A stretch of 11,455 nucleotides of DNA from contig JACVRU010000046.1 in NCBI GenBank assembly GCA_014534295.1, forward strand, positions 1-11,455, written 5' to 3'. Source of the DNA: Thermoleophilia bacterium (lineage in GTDB: Bacteria > Actinomycetota > Thermoleophilia > Gaiellales > Gaiellaceae). The position numbers were made by a program, and so were the translations under genes. Positions 8,094-11,455 of the stretch are shown piece after piece. Under the pieces are notes generated by a model. That model saw only the letters and a list, made by a program, of their open reading frames with translations, ran no database searches and was not told where the DNA came from. Each line of letters starts with the position of its first letter. The first letter of the stretch is position 1.

Positions 8094-8494
8094 CTGGTGC
8101 GGTGCGCGGCGCCGAGGTCGACGTACGTCGTCTTGTCCGGCGCGGCGGGGACGAGCCCGAGCCGGTTGTGCGCGATCGCAGCGACCTGCGGGGCCGAGCC
8201 GGCGCTGGAGAGCTCCCCGGAGAGCGCCAAGTTCGCGGCCTTGAGCTCCGCAACTCGCTCGTTCGCACCCTCGAGGCGCTGGTTCAGCTGGAGGACGGCG
8301 ACGTTGAGGGCGACGACGCCGGCGAGCAGCGCCGCGAGCGCCACGATCCAGACGACGCCGGCGAGCAGGCCGGGCCGGCGGGCCGCAGGCGACCTCTGCC
8401 CGGGCGTGGGCTTCGCCTTCGGCGCCGGCCCCGGCTTCGGCCTGCGCGCCGGCGCGGGCGCCGCGATGGCCGCGTTGCCCGCCCACGCCGCCAT
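8090..8494 (-). CDS. ftsL: FtsL-like bitopic septum protein
   Basis: This is a 134-residue single-pass membrane protein in the position always taken by ftsL, between rsmH and ftsI. It has a Pro/Ala/Lys/Arg-rich cytoplasmic segment (about 1-41), a hydrophobic helix (about 43-65), a Leu-rich heptad stretch (about 66-97) and a short C-terminal part around HNRLGLVPAAPDKTTYVDL (109-127), the kind of end seen in the FtsL/DivIC group. FtsL forms a coiled-coil complex with FtsB/DivIC and FtsQ that activates FtsW-FtsI. The family is too variable for firm sequence recognition, so topology and position carry the call. The ATG at 8492-8494 shares one base with the rsmH stop (TGATG). Confidence 0.85.
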   Translation of the reverse strand: MAAWAGNAAIAAPAPARRPKPGPAPKAKPTPGQRSPAARRPGLLAGVVWIVALAALLAGVVALNVAVLQLNQRLEGANERVAELKAANLALSGELSSAGSAPQVAAIAHNRLGLVPAAPDKTTYVDLGAAHRTR

Positions 8495-9450
8495 CAGGCC
8501 TTGACCGCCGCGCGCAGGCGGGCCGAGGCCGCCCGCGGGTTCTCGGCCACCTCGCGCGCGCTCGGGCGGATCGCACGCCGGGTGAGCGCGCGCAGCGCCG
8601 GCTCGCGGCCGCAGACGCAGACCGGGAAGTCCGGCGGGCAGGTGCAGCCGCGCTCCTGGTCGCGAAGGAAGCGCTTGACGATCCGATCCTCGAGCGAGTG
8701 GAAGCTGATCACCGCGAGGCGGCCGCCGGGCCGCAGGAGGGCGAGTGCCGCCGGCAGCGCGCGCTCGAGCGAGCCGAGCTCGTCGTTGACCGCGATCCGC
8801 AGGGCCTGGAAGACGCGCTTCGCGGGATGGCCGTCTCCGAAGCGGGCCGGCGCGGGAAGCGCTCCCCTGATCGTGTCGACGAGCTCGCCCGTGCGCTCGA
8901 ACGGACGCTCCCGGCGGCGGCGTGAGATCGCCTTCGCGATCTGCCGCGCGTACCGCTCCTCGCCGAAGCGCCGGAGGATCGTCGCCAGCTCCCGCTCGGG
9001 CGTCTCGTTGACGAGGTGGGCGGCCGACAGGCGGGCCGTCTGGTCCATGCGCATGTCGAGGGGCGCGTCCGCGGCATACGAGAATCCGCGCTCGGGGCGG
9101 TCGAGCTGCATCGACGAGACCCCGAGGTCCATCAGCACCGCGTCGGCGCCGAAGCCGTTGCCGGCCAGCTGCCCCAGGACGACGTCGGCCTCGCCGCGGA
9201 GGAAGCGGGTCTGGAGCCCGCCGTGGCGCCGCCGGAAGCCCTCGAAGAAGGGCCGCACGGTCGAGTCCCGGTCGATCGCGACGAGCCGGCCGCTCCCCTG
9301 CAGATCGCGGGCGAGCACGGCCGCATGCCCGCCGGCGCCGAAAGTCGCGTCCACGACGGTCTCGCCCGGCTCGACGCCGAGCAGCTCGCGGACCTCGTCC
9401 GCGAGCACGGGGACGTGGTCAGTCGCGGTTGGCAAAGCGTTCGGCAACAT
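8494..9450 (-). CDS. rsmH: RsmH (MraW), 16S rRNA (cytosine-1402 N4) methyltransferase
   Basis: RsmH uses S-adenosylmethionine to methylate N4 of C1402 in the 16S rRNA P site. With the start used it has 318 residues. Motifs: HVPVLADEV (12-20), SAM loop DATFGAGGHA (34-43), AIDRD (58-62), LMDLGVSSMQLD (106-117), GFSYAADAPLDMRMD (122-136), FGEERYARQIAKAI (162-175), GHPAKRVFQALRIAVNDEL (207-225), SFHSLEDR (249-256) and a four-cysteine element CTCPPDFPVCVC (269-280). Start choice: HVPVL must be retained, which rules out the later GTG. Candidates are GTG at 9459, ATG at 9450 and TTG at 9435. I take the ATG because a GGAAGGGGG stretch lies 8 nt upstream. All three overlap the mraZ end (32 nt for the ATG). 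Confidence 0.96.
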   Translation of the reverse strand: MLPNALPTATDHVPVLADEVRELLGVEPGETVVDATFGAGGHAAVLARDLQGSGRLVAIDRDSTVRPFFEGFRRRHGGLQTRFLRGEADVVLGQLAGNGFGADAVLMDLGVSSMQLDRPERGFSYAADAPLDMRMDQTARLSAAHLVNETPERELATILRRFGEERYARQIAKAISRRRRERPFERTGELVDTIRGALPAPARFGDGHPAKRVFQALRIAVNDELGSLERALPAALALLRPGGRLAVISFHSLEDRIVKRFLRDQERGCTCPPDFPVCVCGREPALRALTRRAIRPSAREVAENPRAASARLRAAVKA

Positions 9451-9850
9451 CCTCGGCACCCCCTTCCACCTCGGCGAGCTCCTCGTGCCACTTTGCGCGA
9501 TCCCAGATCTCCAGATGGTCGTTCACGCCCGCGACCACGATTTCGCGCCCCAGGTTCGCGTGCTGCATCAGGGCCGCCGGGAGCATGACCCGACCCTGCT
9601 TGTCGAGGTCGCCTTCCGCGGCGGCGGAGAAGAAGAAGCGCTGCAGCCGGCGCCCCTCCTTCGAGAGCGGGTCGAGCGTGGCCAGGCGCCGGCTGACGAG
9701 GCCGTCCCAGTCCGTGCGCGTGTAGGCGTAGAGGCAGCCGTCCATCCCGCGCGTCACGACGATCCCGTCCACGAACGCCCGGCGAAACCTCGCCGGGAGC
9801 GTGAGGCGGTTCTTGTCGTCGATCGTGTGGTCGTACTGGCCGAGGAGCAT
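9419..9850 (-). CDS. mraZ: MraZ, transcriptional regulator of the dcw cluster
   Basis: MraZ is a DNA-binding protein with two SpoVT-AbrB-like halves that, in studied bacteria, binds TGGG-type repeats in its own promoter. The 143-residue translation begins MLLGQYDHTIDDKNRLTLPA, with the first half motif DDKNRLTLPARFR (11-23) and the second DKQGRVMLPAAL (83-94), typical in length and spacing. The ATG at 9848-9850 is chosen because MraZ proteins start at this M-x-x-G-x-Y position and a GAGG lies 5 nt upstream. A longer in-frame extension to 9937 would cover the promoter and is rejected. It is the first gene of the dcw operon and overlaps rsmH. Three matching operator boxes lie about 20-50 bp upstream, so autoregulation is likely. 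Confidence 0.96.
   Translation of the reverse strand: MLLGQYDHTIDDKNRLTLPARFRRAFVDGIVVTRGMDGCLYAYTRTDWDGLVSRRLATLDPLSKEGRRLQRFFFSAAAEGDLDKQGRVMLPAALMQHANLGREIVVAGVNDHLEIWDRAKWHEELAEVEGGAEDVAERFANRD
9459..9467 (-). promoter_or_regulatory. Shine-Dalgarno-like site supporting the rsmH start
   Basis: The minus strand reads GGAAGGGGG here, followed by 8 nt and then the ATG at 9450. For the alternative GTG at 9457-9459 the purine run would be directly adjacent, which is too close. The site lies inside the 3' end of mraZ. Confidence 0.45.
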
Positions 9851-9855
9851 GCGGG

Positions 9856-9859
9856 CCTC
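9856..9859 (-). promoter_or_regulatory. mraZ ribosome binding site
   Basis: GAGG on the minus strand, 5 nt before the mraZ ATG (9850). It supports this start over the in-frame extension. Confidence 0.5.
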
Positions 9860-9871
9860 ATGGATAGGGCT

Positions 9872-9898
9872 CCCACTTTGCCCCACAAATCCCCACTT
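9872..9898 (-). promoter_or_regulatory. MraZ operator: three TGGG boxes at 10-bp period
   Basis: On the minus strand three units AAGTGGG (9898-9892), TTGTGGG (9888-9882) and AAGTGGG (9878-9872) are separated by exactly 3 nt, so the TGGG cores repeat every 10 bp, on one face of the helix. Known MraZ targets are TGGGN repeats with 5-nt spacers (E. coli) or AAAGTG-type repeats (Mycoplasma), and this array fits both descriptions. It fills the spacer between the proposed -35 and -10 and runs over the -10, as expected of an autorepressed promoter. Confidence 0.85.
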
Positions 9899-9903
9899 GT
9901 CAA
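9875..9903 (-). promoter_or_regulatory. Candidate sigma-A-type promoter of mraZ/dcw operon
   Basis: A perfect -35 box TTGACA (9903-9898) is followed after 17 nt by CAAAGT (9880-9875), a weak -10 with A2, A4 and T6 of TATAAT. A start of transcription near 9868 would leave a leader of under 20 nt before the mraZ ATG. The -35 overlaps the TGA stop of the upstream kinase gene. The -35 and spacing are good and the -10 is poor, so the exact hexamer is uncertain. Confidence 0.6.
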
Positions 9904-10718
9904 CCCTGCGAAACCACCTCCTCCCCGTACGCCCCACGGCGCGTCAGGGCGAGCGCACCGCGCTCGGACGCGAAGGCCAGCGCCTCGGCCGGCTCGCGGC
10001 CCTCGGCGAGCGCGTACGTGAGCGCTGCGGCGAAGGAGTCCCCTGCACCGTACGCGTCCTCCACCGGGCCGGGCAGGTGGGCCGCGCGGAACGGGCCGCC
10101 CGGCTGCGCCCAGCCTCCGAGCGCCCCCGCGGTGGAGACGACGAGCCGTGGCGGCGGGTCGAGGTCGCCGGGCTGGTGCCGCTCGCCCTGGTCCTCCCCG
10201 CTCGCGACGAGAACGTCGAGCTCGACCCCCGCTCGCTGGAGCGTCGGCAGCTCGCGTGCCGTCGCGACGAGCACCCGCGTGCGGCGCCGGAGCGAGCGCA
10301 GCGCCGCCTCGTCGCCGCCGGTGAAGTACGCCCCGTCGGCCCCGTCGAGCTCCTCCCAGGGAAGGTCGTCCTCGGCCTTCGGCGCCAGCTTCGGGCCGAT
10401 CACCGTGATCGTCCGCTCGCCCGCCCCGTCGACGTAGACGACCGCCGTGCGCTGGGGCCGCTCGCGGAGCGCCGCCCTGACGCCGATCCCGAGGCGCCGG
10501 AGCTCGCTCGCCGCCCGCCGGCCCAGCTCGTCCTTCCCGAGGGCGGTGAAGAAGAGCGACTCGCCTTCGAGGCGCGCGAGCTCGGCGGCCGCGACCGCGC
10601 CGCCGCCCGCAGCCTCCTCCCAGGAGTCGAGCGCGTGGACGATCTCGCCGGGGCGCGGGAGCCGCTCGACGCGGACGAACCGGCACCACTCCACGTGGCC
10701 CATGACGGCGACCTTCAC
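9900..10718 (-). CDS. PfkB/ribokinase-family carbohydrate kinase, substrate unknown
   Basis: A 272-residue protein of the PfkB fold, which phosphorylates sugars or nucleosides with ATP. Seen: an N-terminal strand KVAVMGHVEW (2-11), the glycine motif AAGGGAVAAAELARL (36-50), ALGKDELGRR (59-68), RTAVVYVDGAGERTI (90-104) and the family signature EDAYGAGDSFAAAL (220-233), where D227 is the expected catalytic base in GAGD. The N-terminal motif usually reads GGNxxNxA; here both Asn positions are replaced (GGGAVAAA), so the substrate site is atypical. It is shorter than ribokinase (about 300). The start is a GTG at 10716-10718; an ATG five codons in would cut the first strand. It is transcribed in the dcw direction and ends 49 nt before mraZ with no terminator visible between, so some read-through into the cluster is possible. 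Substrate cannot be named from sequence alone. Confidence 0.88.
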   Translation of the reverse strand: MKVAVMGHVEWCRFVRVERLPRPGEIVHALDSWEEAAGGGAVAAAELARLEGESLFFTALGKDELGRRAASELRRLGIGVRAALRERPQRTAVVYVDGAGERTITVIGPKLAPKAEDDLPWEELDGADGAYFTGGDEAALRSLRRRTRVLVATARELPTLQRAGVELDVLVASGEDQGERHQPGDLDPPPRLVVSTAGALGGWAQPGGPFRAAHLPGPVEDAYGAGDSFAAALTYALAEGREPAEALAFASERGALALTRRGAYGEEVVSQG

Positions 10719-10736
10719 GGCGCGAGTCTCACACGC

Positions 10737-10751
10737 CGCACCGCCGGTGCG
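10737..10751. repeat. Perfect 7+1+7 palindrome in the divergent intergenic region
   Basis: CGCACCG, a central C, then CGGTGCG. It lies within the 46-bp space between the kinase GTG and the sigma-factor start, directly beside the AT-rich patch TATAC. A dimeric regulator bound here would cover the start sites of both genes. As RNA it could also form a hairpin in the kinase leader. Arms are GC-rich in a GC-rich genome, so chance is not excluded. Confidence 0.5.
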
Positions 10752-10758
10752 TTATACC
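10751..10758. promoter_or_regulatory. Overlapping divergent -10 boxes (kinase and sigma factor)
   Basis: The only AT-rich patch of the intergenic region reads TATACC on the plus strand (10753-10758) and TATAAC on the minus strand (10756-10751, 5 of 6 to TATAAT). The plus box ends 6 nt before the ATG at 10765, which would place the transcript start at the sigma-factor start codon. The minus box would start the kinase message near 10744. No convincing -35 is seen on either side. Confidence 0.45.
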
Positions 10759-10764
10759 CGGGTG

Positions 10765-11295
10765 ATGGGCGTCCCCCCGTTCGAGCGCTTCTACGAGAGC
10801 CACCGCGACGAGATCTGGGCCTTCCTCGTGCGCAGGCTGGGGCCCGAGCGGGCGGAGGACGCGTTCCAGGAGACCTTCCTGCGTGCGCTGCGCGCCTATC
10901 CCTCCCTCGAGCACGGCCGCCACCTCCGCGCCTGGGCGTACACGATCGCCGGCCGGATCGCGATCGACGAGACACGCCGGAAAGCGCCGGTACTCAGTGG
11001 CTCAGAGCCACTAAGTACGCTCGGCCGCCAGGACGGCCGGCCGGCGTACGCGGAGATCGAGCACCTCGCGGCCGCCCTGCCGCCGAGGGAGCGGGCGGCT
11101 GTGGTGCTGCGCTACGCATACGACCTGGACTACGAGGACATCGGCGACGCGCTCGGTTCGAGCGCGGAGGCCGCGCGGCAGGCGGCCAGCTCGGGCGTCC
11201 GCCGACTGCGACGACGCGGCGTAGGCTCGACGGAGACGCCCAGCAGTGGAGACGCCGGCTCCGCCGGCGCCGGAACGGGAAAGGAGCTCGCATGA
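10765..11295 (+). CDS. ECF-type RNA polymerase sigma factor
   Basis: A 176-residue sigma-70 family protein reduced to regions 2 and 4. Region 2 covers about 6-72: FERFYESHRDEIWAFLVRRL, then AEDAFQETFLRALRAY (30-45) and HLRAWAYTIAGRIAIDETRR (53-72), with the typical DAFQETF and WAYTIA texts. Region 4 covers about 98-150: LPPRERAAVVLRYAYDLDYE (105-124), then DIGDALGSSAEAARQAASSGVRRLRR, the helix-turn-helix. A Gly/Ser/Thr-rich tail follows. The start is the ATG at 10765 or the GTG just before it (10762); no Shine-Dalgarno is visible, which fits leaderless translation. The linker (codons 76-85, VLSGSEPLST) is encoded by a 29-bp palindrome with A/T-ending codons unlike the rest. The next gene overlaps by ATGA, so the two are co-transcribed. 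No anti-sigma gene is in view. The regulon is unknown. Confidence 0.88.
   Translation: MGVPPFERFYESHRDEIWAFLVRRLGPERAEDAFQETFLRALRAYPSLEHGRHLRAWAYTIAGRIAIDETRRKAPVLSGSEPLSTLGRQDGRPAYAEIEHLAAALPPRERAAVVLRYAYDLDYEDIGDALGSSAEAARQAASSGVRRLRRRGVGSTETPSSGDAGSAGAGTGKELA
10990..11018. repeat. 29-bp near-perfect palindrome inside the sigma-factor gene
   Basis: The left arm GTACTCAGTGGCTC, a central A, and the right arm GAGCCACTAAGTAC pair over 13 of 14 positions (the only mismatch is C10995 with A11013). It is about 52% GC in surroundings near 70%, and its in-frame codons GTA, AGT, TCA, CCA, CTA and AGT are of a kind avoided elsewhere in the window. It sits exactly in the non-conserved linker between sigma regions 2 and 4. 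It may be a copy of a dispersed palindromic repeat, a binding site, or an mRNA hairpin. Confidence 0.85.
11281..11286 (+). promoter_or_regulatory. Ribosome binding site of the alkyltransferase-like gene
   Basis: AAGGAG, 5 nt before the ATG at 11292, is the best Shine-Dalgarno of the window and fixes that start. It lies within the last codons of the sigma-factor gene. Confidence 0.8.
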
Positions 11296-11455
11296 CCGTA
11301 CCGACCGAGGTCGACGTCCGGTTCCGGGCCGCGGCGAGCCGCCCCGGCCTGCTCGACGTCGCCTACGACGTCGCCGACTCGCCCATCGGGCCGCTGCTCC
11401 TCGTCGCGAGCGATGCAGGCCTCGAGAAGATCTGGTTCTGCACGGAGCAGAAGCC
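11292..11455 (+). CDS. Methylated-DNA-protein cysteine methyltransferase-like protein, N-terminal part (cut by window end)
   Basis: Only 54 codons are present. The part AYDVADSPIGPLLLVASDAG (about 24-43), followed by LEKIWF, matches the N-terminal ribonuclease-like domain of Ogt/MGMT proteins, which typically read SPxGxLLLA...GL..I.F. Such enzymes remove alkyl groups from O6-alkylguanine onto their own cysteine. The catalytic PCHR motif would lie beyond the window, so activity cannot be checked. It starts at an ATG overlapping the sigma-factor TGA (ATGA), preceded by a strong AAGGAG. The first 22 residues are charged and precede the domain. The tight coupling suggests the sigma factor and this protein are made together. 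Family assignment rests on one short motif. Confidence 0.7.
   Translation, partial: MTVPTEVDVRFRAAASRPGLLDVAYDVADSPIGPLLLVASDAGLEKIWFCTEQK

Noticed and set aside
9851..9937. Longer mraZ start giving 29 extra residues
   Set aside because: It would translate the promoter and operator; the MLLGQYDHTI start with GAGG upstream is the family norm.
11253..11269. Hairpin CGCCGGC-TCC-GCCGGCG near the end of the sigma gene, considered as a terminator or attenuator
   Set aside because: No T run follows, it is inside the coding region upstream of a coupled gene, and such GC-rich pairings are expected by chance here.
1..11455. Search for CRISPR arrays, IS ends, tRNA/rRNA genes, toxin-antitoxin or defence systems
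   Set aside because: No regularly spaced repeats, transposase motifs or RNA gene signatures were seen; nearly all sequence is explained by core genes.

Overview
The window is high-GC DNA (by eye about 70%, third codon positions almost all G or C) from what is most likely an actinobacterium. The gene order, the style of the MurG N-terminus and the sigma factor/alkyltransferase pair suggest the class Thermoleophilia, but that placement is an impression, not a computed result. There is no stretch above 300 bases without a gene; coding density is close to total.

About 86% of the window (positions 1 to about 9850, all on the minus strand) is a classical dcw (division and cell wall) cluster. In transcription order it reads mraZ, rsmH (mraW), an ftsL-like gene, ftsI (class B PBP), murE, murF, mraY, murD, ftsW and murG, with murG cut by the window start. 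The genes are packed as a translationally coupled operon: junctions are 1-nt or 4-nt stop/start overlaps (TGATG, ATGA, GTGA, TAATG, CTGA, GTGA), with one 15-nt gap (ftsI-murE), a 32-nt overlap (mraZ-rsmH) and an unusual 158-nt overlap (ftsW into murG). Together they make the UDP-MurNAc-pentapeptide (MurD, MurE, MurF), load it on the lipid carrier (MraY), convert lipid I to lipid II (MurG) and polymerise and cross-link septal peptidoglycan (FtsW, FtsI, FtsL). MraZ and RsmH sit at the regulatory head. MurE has the DNPR signature expected for diaminopimelate addition.

Upstream of mraZ a perfect TTGACA -35 box overlaps the stop codon of the preceding gene. Three TGGG boxes at an exact 10-bp period follow it, matching the known MraZ operator pattern. 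The preceding gene (9900-10718, minus) is a PfkB-family sugar/nucleoside kinase of unknown substrate.

From the kinase a 46-bp intergenic region diverges to a plus-strand pair: a small ECF-type sigma factor (10765-11295) and, overlapping it by ATGA, the start of a methylated-DNA-protein cysteine methyltransferase-like gene that runs off the window end. The intergenic region holds a perfect 7+1+7 palindrome next to an AT-rich patch that can act as a -10 box in both directions. The sigma gene contains a striking 29-bp near-perfect palindrome of locally low GC and rare codons in the linker between regions 2 and 4. I see no CRISPR array, IS element, tRNA or rRNA. The bulk of the window is ordinary core genome, and the less explained signals are at the right end and in the start/stop arrangement of murD and ftsW/murG.
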